DNA of 64,000 nucleotides, from contig REGQ01000006.1 of NCBI GenBank assembly GCA_004134985.1, positions 1-64,000 on the forward strand. The letters are read 5' to 3'. The notes below the pieces were generated by a model, which saw nothing but the letters and a program-made list of their open reading frames with translations, was not told the DNA's origin and made no database searches. Positions 47,763-55,057 of this stretch are shown piece after piece. The first letter of the stretch is position 1; each line of letters begins with the position of its first letter. The stretch comes from Paenibacillaceae bacterium. Its GTDB lineage: Bacteria > Bacillota > Bacilli > Paenibacillales > Paenibacillaceae. The position numbers and the translations under genes were made by a program.

Positions 47763-48908
47763 ATGAAAATAATTCCTGCATTCAGAAGGCAAAAACCGGA
47801 AGCCTTCAAACCTAAAAAAACTAAAGATGCCAATTACAGCTCGCAATGGCGGCTGATGTACCTCAGATTCAAGAAGCATAAGCTGGCTCGTATCAGCTTG
47901 GTTATTCTCGCTATTTTGTATACTGTCGCGTTGTTTGCGCAGTTTATAGCACCCTATGGGCTGCAAAGCTATGACAGTAAATATGTGAATGCGCCTCCGA
48001 TGATGCTGCGATTTATCGATGCGGACGGCAAGTTTCATTTCAAGCCGTTTGTATACGGATTGAAGTCCGAGCGCGACCCGGAAACGATGCGCAAAATGTT
48101 CGTAAACGATACAGAAAATCGCTATCCGATCAAGTTCTTTGTCAAGGGAGAACCTTACAAGTTTCTCGGCATGATTCCAACATCAATTCGTCTCATGGGA
48201 GTCGATGAGCCAGGAAGGATCTTTCTGCTCGGCACCGATGGCATGGGGAGGGACATGTTTTCCCGGACGGTATTGGGAAGTCAAGTATCACTCAGTATTC
48301 CGCTCGTCGGTGTAGGCATCAGCTTCGTTATCGGCTTGTTCATCGGCGGCATCTCCGGCTATTTCGGAGGCTGGCTGGATTCGTTTATTCAACGGATTAT
48401 CGAGATTATCCGTTCGTTCCCGACACTTCCGTTATGGATGGCATTGTCTGCAGCCATTCCGCCACGGATTCCCATCGTGACCATGTATTTGTATATTGTC
48501 ATCATATTCGCATTTATCGGATGGACGGACTTGGCAAGGGTCGTCCGGGGCAAGTTCATCTCCTTGAAGAATGAAGATTATGTCGTCGCTGCGAAAATCG
48601 CTGGCGTAGGCGATACCAAAATTATCGTCCGACATCTGCTGCCCGGCTTTATCAGTTATCTGGTTGTGGCGACAACTTTGGCCATTCCCGGCATGATTCT
48701 TGGCGAGACAGCGATGAGCTTTCTAGGTCTCGGCATTCGCTCGCCCGCTACCAGCTGGGGCGTATTGCTTCAGGAAGCCCAGATGATCGAGAACATCGCT
48801 TTGTACCCATGGAAGCTGATACCGCTCGGGGTCGTTATCCTGACGGTATTAACCTATAATTTCCTCGGCGACGGATTACGCGATGCCGCAGATCCATACA
48901 AGAAATAA
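47763..48908 (+). CDS. Opp/Dpp-type ABC permease (C subunit)
   Basis: A 381-residue permease. An N-terminal cytoplasmic tail and a helix (about 40-62) are followed by an insertion of about 100 residues outside the membrane (LQSYDSKYVNAP to about 150), longer than in standard OppC and typical of the large sugar/peptide group. Then comes LGTDGMGRDMFSRTVLGSQV and the EAA loop NEDYVVAAKIAGVGDTKI. AGGGGTAACTA precedes the ATG, which starts one base after the previous stop. Confidence 0.93.
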   Translation: MKIIPAFRRQKPEAFKPKKTKDANYSSQWRLMYLRFKKHKLARISLVILAILYTVALFAQFIAPYGLQSYDSKYVNAPPMMLRFIDADGKFHFKPFVYGLKSERDPETMRKMFVNDTENRYPIKFFVKGEPYKFLGMIPTSIRLMGVDEPGRIFLLGTDGMGRDMFSRTVLGSQVSLSIPLVGVGISFVIGLFIGGISGYFGGWLDSFIQRIIEIIRSFPTLPLWMALSAAIPPRIPIVTMYLYIVIIFAFIGWTDLARVVRGKFISLKNEDYVVAAKIAGVGDTKIIVRHLLPGFISYLVVATTLAIPGMILGETAMSFLGLGIRSPATSWGVLLQEAQMIENIALYPWKLIPLGVVILTVLTYNFLGDGLRDAADPYKK

Positions 48909-48941
48909 TTGACTAAATTAAAGGCAAGCGAGGGGAATCGT

Positions 48942-49982
48942 ATGACAGCTCAAGCTGCTCAAGCGGAGCAACCCCTACTGTCCGTTCAAGACCTTAAAAT
49001 TCGAATTCAAATGGATAATGGGGAAATGAAGGCAGTGGATGGGGTTGATTTCGAAATTCACAAAGGGAAAACATTGGGTCTTGTGGGCGAGTCCGGCTGC
49101 GGAAAAAGTCTGACGAGCAGAGCGATTATTAGTATTAACCCCAAAGAATGTGAAACGACGGGGAACATCATCTACCATTCCTCGGAGAAATCGTTAAAAA
49201 ACTTGGATCTGTTGTCGCTCCATCCGACGAGCAAGCGGATTCGTTCTATACGCGGCCGGAAAATCGCGATGATCTTCCAGGAGCCGATGACCGCTTTCTC
49301 GCCGATGTACAGCATAGGCAATCAAATAATGGAAGCAATTCTGCTCCACCGCACCAAAGATAAAAAAGAAGCCAAAAAAATTGCGCTAGAGATGCTGGCG
49401 AAAGTAGGGATTTCCGACCAGGAGAAGCGTTTTGACCAGTACCCTCACGAGTTTTCCGGAGGGATGAGGCAGCGGGCGATGATCTCGATGGCCTTGTCCT
49501 GCAACCCGGAACTGTTAATTGCCGATGAGCCGACAACAGCGCTTGATGTGACGATTCAGGCACAGGTGTTGGAGCTGATGCGGTCGCTTCAGGACGAGTT
49601 CGGCATGGCGATCCTGCTCGTGACGCATGATTTGGGCATTATCGCTCAAATGTGTGACGATGTGGCGGTCATGTACTTGGGCAAAATCGTCGAGCAAGCG
49701 CCGGTCAAGGAAATATTCCGAAATCCTAAGCATCCCTATACGAAAGGTTTACTTAAGTCAATGCCCCGTTTGGGCGGGGATAAGAGCAAACGTCTGGACT
49801 CGATTGAAGGGTCGGTTCCGATGCCGATCGATATGCCGCCGATGTGTGGATTTTATGAGCGCTGCAAAGATCGGATCGAAGGGGTGTGCAATACCAAAGC
49901 CGTACCAAAAACGCATGTTTCCGATCAGCATACGGTAAGATGTTTCTTGTATTCGGATCAGCGTGAAGGAGAAGCACAATGA
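48942..49982 (+). CDS. Opp-type ABC ATP-binding protein (D subunit)
   Basis: A 346-residue ATPase. Walker A GLVGESGCGKSLTSRA, Q-loop AMIFQEPMTAFSP, signature EFSGGMRQRAMI, Walker B LLIADEPTTALD, H-loop LLVTHDLGII. The C-terminal oligopeptide-transporter extension contains CGFYERCKDRIEGVCN, with Cys residues that may hold an iron-sulfur cluster. The frame is open from 48909 (TTG), but GAGGGG precedes ATG 48942. The stop overlaps the next start (ATGA). Confidence 0.95.
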   Translation: MTAQAAQAEQPLLSVQDLKIRIQMDNGEMKAVDGVDFEIHKGKTLGLVGESGCGKSLTSRAIISINPKECETTGNIIYHSSEKSLKNLDLLSLHPTSKRIRSIRGRKIAMIFQEPMTAFSPMYSIGNQIMEAILLHRTKDKKEAKKIALEMLAKVGISDQEKRFDQYPHEFSGGMRQRAMISMALSCNPELLIADEPTTALDVTIQAQVLELMRSLQDEFGMAILLVTHDLGIIAQMCDDVAVMYLGKIVEQAPVKEIFRNPKHPYTKGLLKSMPRLGGDKSKRLDSIEGSVPMPIDMPPMCGFYERCKDRIEGVCNTKAVPKTHVSDQHTVRCFLYSDQREGEAQ

Positions 49983-51010
49983 CGAAACCCATTCTTGATG
50001 TGAAAAATATGAACAAGGATTTCCAGGTGAAATCAAGAACTGCGCTATTCCGCAAGCCTGCTCCAGTTCGTGTGCTTAATGATATTTCCTTCGAATTGTT
50101 TGAAGGCGAAACGTTAAGTATTGTCGGTGAATCCGGCTGCGGCAAGACAACGCTGGGCCGCTGCATTGTCAGGGGGATGGACCCATCCTCCGGCAGTGTC
50201 ACCTATCATACAGAAGATGGCCAGAAGATCGACTTTCTCAAACTGAAAGGCAAGCAATCCAAAGTGTTCAGAAAAAACATTCAGATGATTTTTCAGGACC
50301 CCTATTCTTCGCTTAGTCCGCGGATGAGTGTGTTCGATATTATTTCCGAGCCGCTGATTGCAAATTTCAAGCTGTCCAAGACCGAGATCGAAGAGAAGGT
50401 AACAGCCATTGCCGAGAAGTCGGGATTGAATGTAAACTATTTAAGACGCTATCCCCATGCTTTCTCCGGCGGGCAGCGGCAGCGGATCGCAATTGCCCGG
50501 GCGCTTATTATGCAGCCGAGATTGATCGTGTGCGATGAAGCGGTGTCTGCGCTTGACGTATCCATTCAAGCCCAGATTATTAACCTGCTTAAAGATTTAC
50601 AGGAGCAATTTCAAATTACGTATATTTTTATTTCGCATGATCTATCCATTGTCCAAAATATATCTGACCGGGTAGCGGTCATGCACTTAGGCAGAATTGT
50701 TGAGCTTGCTTCAACGGAAAATCTGTTTGGCCAGCCCAAACATCCTTATACAGAAGCGCTAATGTCTGCAGTGCCACAGCCTGACCCGGAGATGAAGAAG
50801 AGCAGAATTATTCTGGAGGGAGAAGTGCCTAACCCGGCGAATCCGCCAAGCGGCTGCCACTTCCATCCAAGGTGCGCCTATAAAACGGATAAATGTGTCC
50901 AGCAGGTTCCTGAGCTGCGCAAGGTCGACGACAACCACTTTGCCGCCTGCCATTATGCAGAACAATTAAATTTGAGAGGTGTCAACAATGAGTCAGCAAA
51001 CCACATCTAA
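49979..51010 (+). CDS. Opp-type ABC ATP-binding protein (F subunit)
   Basis: A 343-residue second ATPase of the heterodimer. Walker A IVGESGCGKTTLGR, Q-loop MIFQDPYSSLSP, signature FSGGQRQRIAIARAL, Walker B LIVCDEAVSALD, and a C-terminal Cys cluster GCHFHPRCAYKTDKCVQ. It starts inside the last codons of the D-subunit gene. Its own end overlaps the phosphatase gene by 23 bases. Confidence 0.95.
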   Translation: MTKPILDVKNMNKDFQVKSRTALFRKPAPVRVLNDISFELFEGETLSIVGESGCGKTTLGRCIVRGMDPSSGSVTYHTEDGQKIDFLKLKGKQSKVFRKNIQMIFQDPYSSLSPRMSVFDIISEPLIANFKLSKTEIEEKVTAIAEKSGLNVNYLRRYPHAFSGGQRQRIAIARALIMQPRLIVCDEAVSALDVSIQAQIINLLKDLQEQFQITYIFISHDLSIVQNISDRVAVMHLGRIVELASTENLFGQPKHPYTEALMSAVPQPDPEMKKSRIILEGEVPNPANPPSGCHFHPRCAYKTDKCVQQVPELRKVDDNHFAACHYAEQLNLRGVNNESANHI

Positions 51011-51542
51011 TGAAGAACAGAAGAAACTAGTTATTTTTTTGGATTGCGGAGATACAATTATTGATGAAGGTACAGAAACACGCGACGAGGAAGGTGTTGT
51101 CATTCACGGGAATGTCATTCCAGGCGCGGATATTATGGTGAAGACGCTTGCCGAGCGAGGCTACAGGCTGGCGATTGTAGCGGATGGATTGGCGCAGTCG
51201 TTTAAAAACCTGCTGACCCAAAACGGTCTGTATGACCATTTTGAAACATTGACGTATTCAGAGCCGATCAAAGTCGAAAAGCCCAATCCGCGGATGTTCA
51301 AGGCGGCGATGGGCGCGATGGATCTGGACGAACAGGATGTTTCCCGTATTATTATGGTTGGCAACAATTTGAGCCGGGATATTAGAGGGGCAAATCAATT
51401 GGGAATAACGAGCGTGCTGATGGGCTGGACGACCAGATATCCGAAGACGCCGGCCGATGATTTGGAAATTCCCGATTATACGATCAATGAGCCGCTGGAA
51501 CTGGTTGATTTGGTAGAATCACTGAATAAGGCATTGCTTTGA
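50988..51542 (+). CDS. HAD-family hydrolase (phosphatase-like)
   Basis: A 184-residue HAD protein. Motif I is VIFLDCGDTIIDEG (nucleophile Asp), motif II lies in AIVADGLAQSFK, motif III has the Lys in EPIKVEKPNPRMF, and motif IV is IMVGNNLSRDIRGANQLG. The short cap points to a subclass I small-phosphate-ester phosphatase. It starts at ATG 50988 inside the ATPase gene; a GTG at 50979 is less well placed relative to GAGAGG. Its place in a sugar-import operon suggests removal of phosphate from a sugar phosphate (inference). Confidence 0.85.
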   Translation: MSQQTTSNEEQKKLVIFLDCGDTIIDEGTETRDEEGVVIHGNVIPGADIMVKTLAERGYRLAIVADGLAQSFKNLLTQNGLYDHFETLTYSEPIKVEKPNPRMFKAAMGAMDLDEQDVSRIIMVGNNLSRDIRGANQLGITSVLMGWTTRYPKTPADDLEIPDYTINEPLELVDLVESLNKALL

Positions 51543-51571
51543 TCGTGTTTTGAGAGGATGTTACGTGAAAA

Positions 51572-52612
51572 ATGGCAAAAATCGATGATGTCGCCCGTCT
51601 GGCCGGGGTTTCCAAAGGAACGGTATCCAACGTATTCAGCCAGAAAAGGCCTACCAGCAAAAAGGTGACTGAAAGAGTATTACGGGTATCCAGGGAACTA
51701 AATTATGTACCCAATCATATAGCACGAAGCTTGGTGACCAAGAAAACGATGGCGATCGGACTTACGATCCCGCACGGGAATTTCTTCTTCAGCGTCTTCC
51801 ATACCCAGTTTATTAATGGGGTTATTTTGGAAGCATCCTCATATGGATACAGAGTGCTGCTGGATATGATCCCGGCCGAGGAGGTCAAGACGCCATCGCT
51901 TGCCAGTTATCCCATCGATGGCGCTATCGTACTCGGACCGACAGAAGAGGATGAGCGTATCGATTCGCTGTATCAGCATCAAATCCCGTTCGTGACTGTC
52001 GGGAAAATCATTAATCAGGCGATTGGCGATGCATCAACGGTAAACAATGACAACAGCCAGATTATTCGGGATATTTGCGATTATTTGATCAGCAGGGGCC
52101 ATCGCAATATGATGTTTTTAAATGCTGCTCAGCGCATGACCGTGTCGATTGAAAGGGAGGAAGCGTTCATCCAGACGTTGCGCGACCATCGGATTGACCT
52201 GCAGGAGCACATGATTCACTATAAACCGCCGATTCATTCAACCGAGTACATGAATTACGGATATGATGAAACTGTGCATGTTATCCGCGATTTGGGTCAG
52301 CCTGTTACGGCAATTATTGCCGACGATGACCGTACAGCATTCAGTGTCATGAATGCAATCAAGGATATGGGACTTAGCGTTCCGGAAGATATTTCCTTGT
52401 TCGTCATTTGCGGCGATCTCTCTATTATGCAGCAGGCATCGCCTGCGATGACCGGCATGGATTTGCAGCCCTCTGAGCTTGGCGTGCAGTCGGTCAAGCT
52501 GCTGATGCGCAAGCTGAACGATCCTGGATACAGCGACAACTGGATTGTCAACAGTAAGATCATTGAACGAAGCTCCTGCGCTTCTGTGGAAGCAGCGTCC
52601 TCGCAGCGGTGA
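51572..52612 (+). CDS. LacI-family regulator of the Opp-type operon
   Basis: A 346-residue repressor. The helix-turn-helix IDDVARLAGVSKGTVSNVFS and hinge VPNHIARSLVTKK (Leu for a central CG) are followed by a sugar-binding domain (62-340: GLTIPHGNFFFSVFHTQFIN, AIIADDDRTAFSVMNAIKDM). It is the last gene of the operon, 29 bp after the phosphatase gene. It is the best candidate for binding the three TTAAACCGGTTTAA-type sites at 44293-44569, giving autoregulation. Confidence 0.92.
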   Translation: MAKIDDVARLAGVSKGTVSNVFSQKRPTSKKVTERVLRVSRELNYVPNHIARSLVTKKTMAIGLTIPHGNFFFSVFHTQFINGVILEASSYGYRVLLDMIPAEEVKTPSLASYPIDGAIVLGPTEEDERIDSLYQHQIPFVTVGKIINQAIGDASTVNNDNSQIIRDICDYLISRGHRNMMFLNAAQRMTVSIEREEAFIQTLRDHRIDLQEHMIHYKPPIHSTEYMNYGYDETVHVIRDLGQPVTAIIADDDRTAFSVMNAIKDMGLSVPEDISLFVICGDLSIMQQASPAMTGMDLQPSELGVQSVKLLMRKLNDPGYSDNWIVNSKIIERSSCASVEAASSQR

Positions 52613-52840
52613 GACCACAGGTTCGACTTCCCTAGCCGCGCGCAGCTCCCAGCGCGCGGTGGGGCGATACGTGTTGGCAGTCAACCACACGCCGGCTATA
52701 TTAGAAAGCGGCTGTCCCAAAAAGTCATGAACACGACGAGGTGACTTCACCAAAAAGCGACCACTTCGTTTGTTCAGCATCCCTGCAACCCTCCGCCGCT
52801 CCACTCGCAGGAGGCAAGCACTGATTTTGAGGTAGAGCCG
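52613..52840. other. Intergenic debris with inverted repeat and shared segments
   Basis: A GC-rich stem CCGCGCGC (52636-52643) / GCGCGCGG (52652-52659) lies just after the LacI gene. GGCTGTCCCAAAAAGTCAT (52710-52728) matches the IS1182-type end at 54645, and CAAGCACTGATTTTG... (52815-52842) matches 54578-54605 at 25 of 28 bases. No gene is seen. Confidence 0.6.
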
Positions 52841-52970
52841 AAATTGTTGCATTTCTTACAACAATTTCGGATAATTATTGCTATTTCGCCAAAAATGTTG
52901 TATAAAATACAACAATTTCAGGGAAATGACCGATTATGAGCTGAATTGTTGCAGAAAATACAACAATTTT
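52841..52970. repeat. Three palindromes of TTGTTG...CAACAA type, about 51 bp apart
   Basis: Copies at about 52841-52867, 52892-52918 and 52944-52970 share the core ATACAACAATTT and an inverted TTGTTG or TGTTGTA arm. A fourth copy lies at 307-330. The linkers between copies are of similar length but differ in sequence. No protein is encoded. Confidence 0.75.
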
Positions 52971-52983
52971 AAGGGCTCAACAG

Positions 52984-54416
52984 GGCTCAACGGTAGCGTC
53001 AAGAAGTTTGTGTAAGTAAGATTTTCCATCGGGACAAAGAAAAATAGATTTTATAGGTGCTACGTTGGTGCGATGGTGGACGTCGCCCAAGCGAAGGCGC
53101 GGGAGCAGCAATGTTCTTCACGCTGTCCGATCTTCGGAAGGGTAACGCTCCTCGAACATCGCGGTCAGTTTCGTTTTCACGGCCGGATCGTTAAAGCCGC
53201 GAATGACGCGATTCTCGAAGCGTTCGTTGTATTCTATGGTCTCCAAATAAACAATCTTTTCTGCGGCATCCATGTTTGTCAAACTGTTCATGGGTTTGAG
53301 CCGCTTACGAATTTCCTTGTTCATCCGTTCAATCGGATTGGAGGTATAGATCGCTTCTTTAATCAGGGGTGGGTATTTGTAGAAGGCAAGCAGCGTTGGC
53401 AGCTGTTCCTTCCAGGCTTGCAGCTCTTTGGGATAAAGCTTGCCCCATTTGGCCTGGACCGTATCAAAGGCTGCCAAGGCCAAGTCATGATCAAGCGCAT
53501 TGTAGATCGTTTTGAGGTCCGTGATGAAGTCCGCCTTATGCTGCACGCGGATTTTGGGAAAAGTTGCGCGAACCTTATGCACAATGCAGTGTTGTACATC
53601 TGCCTTGGGATAGGTCTCGCGGAAGGCTTCTTCCAACCCCGACAAGCCGTCGAATACGCCCAGTAGAACTTCCGTAGCACCACGCTTATACAGATCTTTG
53701 AGCACCTCGCGCCAGCCGTTTGCACTTTCCTGACCGCCGACATAGAAACCGAGGATTTGCCGGTGCCCGTCTTCGTCGATGCCCATGGCGAAATAGATGA
53801 CTTCGCCACTTACTGTGCTGCGCTTTAGTTTGACGTACAGACCGTCCAGGTAAATCACCGAATAACGCTTCTCCAGCGGGCGCTGTTGCCAGCGTTGAAT
53901 ATCTTCGAGCACGGTGGCAGTAATATTGCTCACGGTCGTAGGCGAATACTGGCTCCCGAACATCCCCTCGATAAAACGAGCGACGTCACGGGTGCCCATG
54001 CCACTCTTGTACATCTGAATGACCGCCTCCTCCAGCCATCCATCCCGCCGCTGATACGGCTCGAACACGTGGGTTTGAAACTGCCCCTTGCGGTCACGCG
54101 GCACTTCGAGATCCTCGATGTGTCCGTACTTGGTGTGAAGGCTGCGTTTGTAGTAGCCGTTGCGATAGTTAGGTTGACCTTCCTGTTCATCGGCCATAAA
54201 GTGCTTGATCTCGGCTTTCATGATCGACTCCAGGTTTTCCTTTACAAACTGAGTGACAACATTTTCAAATAGATCAGACAGCATGTTTTCGGGTATACTG
54301 TTCATTGAGTAGGGTCCTCCTTGGCGGTGTCGTTATCCCGAGGATACCCTACTTTTTTTGTGCCTGGCTAGGCTCCAAATTGTGGTACACAAACTATTGT
54401 ACGTCATCGGCTCAAC
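52984..54416. mobile_element. Complete IS256-family insertion sequence with 8-bp target duplication
   Basis: The element spans 52992-54408 (1417 bp) and is flanked by the direct repeat GGCTCAAC (52984-52991 and 54409-54416). The terminal inverted repeats share AGTTTGTGTA and GRTNNCGTNNA when aligned from each outer end. It carries one intact transposase gene. The target was a 10-bp tandem repeat AGGGCTCAAC, about four copies before insertion. Intact ends and an intact gene suggest a recent insertion. Confidence 0.85.
53118..54305 (-). CDS. IS256-family (Mutator-like) transposase
   Basis: A full-length 395-residue DDE transposase. The N-terminal DNA-binding part contains LESIMKAEIKHFM and YRNGYYKRSLHTKYG. 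The first catalytic Asp is in VIYLDGLYVKLKR and the second in VLLGVFDGLSGLEEAFRETY; the Cys/His signature is QHCIVHKVR, and the Glu region is SNPIERMNKEIRKRLKPM. It starts about 100 bp inside the right end of the element and appears functional. Confidence 0.96.
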   Translation of the reverse strand: MNSIPENMLSDLFENVVTQFVKENLESIMKAEIKHFMADEQEGQPNYRNGYYKRSLHTKYGHIEDLEVPRDRKGQFQTHVFEPYQRRDGWLEEAVIQMYKSGMGTRDVARFIEGMFGSQYSPTTVSNITATVLEDIQRWQQRPLEKRYSVIYLDGLYVKLKRSTVSGEVIYFAMGIDEDGHRQILGFYVGGQESANGWREVLKDLYKRGATEVLLGVFDGLSGLEEAFRETYPKADVQHCIVHKVRATFPKIRVQHKADFITDLKTIYNALDHDLALAAFDTVQAKWGKLYPKELQAWKEQLPTLLAFYKYPPLIKEAIYTSNPIERMNKEIRKRLKPMNSLTNMDAAEKIVYLETIEYNERFENRVIRGFNDPAVKTKLTAMFEERYPSEDRTA

Positions 54417-54577
54417 AGGGCTCAACAGGGCTCACCCCCCAAATTAGTGCTGGACAAAATAACAAGGGTAAAAGTGAAAAAATGCTATTTCTTTCTTGTT
54501 GAACGTTCTTGCAGTCGCTACAAAGAAGGTATCCTTGTTGAATGCAACCGCCATTAGATGTTGGAGAGGGTAACTGT

Positions 54578-54605
54578 CAAGCACCGATTTTGGGGTTGAG
54601 CCGAA
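54578..54605 (+). repeat. Segment shared with 52815-52842
   Basis: CAAGCACCGATTTTG and GAGCCGAA recur on both sides of the IS256-type element in the same orientation, 25 of 28 bases identical. They may belong to an older repeat family that the element interrupted or that was moved here. Confidence 0.6.
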
Positions 54606-54642
54606 CGTATAGAATTGTCTGGCTCAGGGCATCGTCGCCCGA

Positions 54643-54839
54643 GGGGCTGTCCCAAAAGTCATATCAATGACTGAGGGCAGCCCTGTTTTTAAAATATGAA
54701 ACAAAAGAAGCCTTTCCTTAGTGAAATGGAAGTGTCGAGCAACCATTCAAAAGGAGGGCTTCTTTTGTACATTCAATATACCATGGATCAACATTGTCTG
54801 CTAATGGACTTACAAGAAGATATTGCTCAACCTCACTGA
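54643..54839 (+). mobile_element. IS1182-type left-end remnant with truncated transposase start
   Basis: The IS-like end GGGGCTGTCCCAAAAGTCA (54643 on) and a GGGCTG/CAGCCC stem-loop lead to a strong ribosome site AAGGAGGG (54751-54758). From TTG 54765 the frame reads MYIQYTMDQHCLLMDLQEDI, the characteristic first residues of IS1182-family transposases (recalled, not searched), and then stops at 54837. The rest of the transposase is missing; a 9-bp tandem repeat begins exactly at the break. Confidence 0.7.
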
Positions 54840-54920
54840 CCTCACTGACCTTACTGACCTTACTGACCTCACTCGCCTCACTCGCCTCACTCCCCTCACG
54901 AAGCTCCTTGACCTAACTCC
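54831..54920. repeat. 9-bp tandem repeat (CCTCACTGA type)
   Basis: About eight clear units from 54831 (CCTCACTGA twice, CCTTACTGA twice, CCTCACTCG twice, CCTCACTCC, CCTCACGAA) then degenerate units to about 54920. Nine bases per unit keeps frames open on both strands, which explains the artificial Arg/Val/Ser-rich antisense frame. Confidence 0.85.
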
Positions 54921-54979
54921 CCTCATCTCGTACGTATCGTTAATGCCACATCCCATAAAACGGTAATTATCGCTCTCTA

Positions 54980-55008
54980 TTGTGTCAGCTATCATGGAAT
55001 AGTATCAT
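54980..55008 (+). promoter_or_regulatory. Promoter of the second YesM/YesN pair
   Basis: TTGTGT (54980-54985), 17 bases, TATCAT (55003-55008), about 50 bp before the ATG of the kinase gene. A reasonable sigma-A type promoter. No operator is evident. Confidence 0.5.
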
Positions 55009-55057
55009 GGGTTGAGTACGAAAGCCTACTGTACTTTTCCAGCCAAGGAGCGGCTAT

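Noticed and set aside
52841-52970. Short CRISPR-like array
   Set aside because: Only three imperfect palindromes, a solitary copy elsewhere in the window, and no cas genes.
53073-53666. 197-codon plus-strand frame over the IS element
   Set aside because: It is the complement of the transposase gene, which has clear family motifs on the minus strand.
54810-54995. Arg/Val/Ser-repeat protein on the minus strand
   Set aside because: It arises from the 9-bp tandem repeat; no ribosome site or other support.
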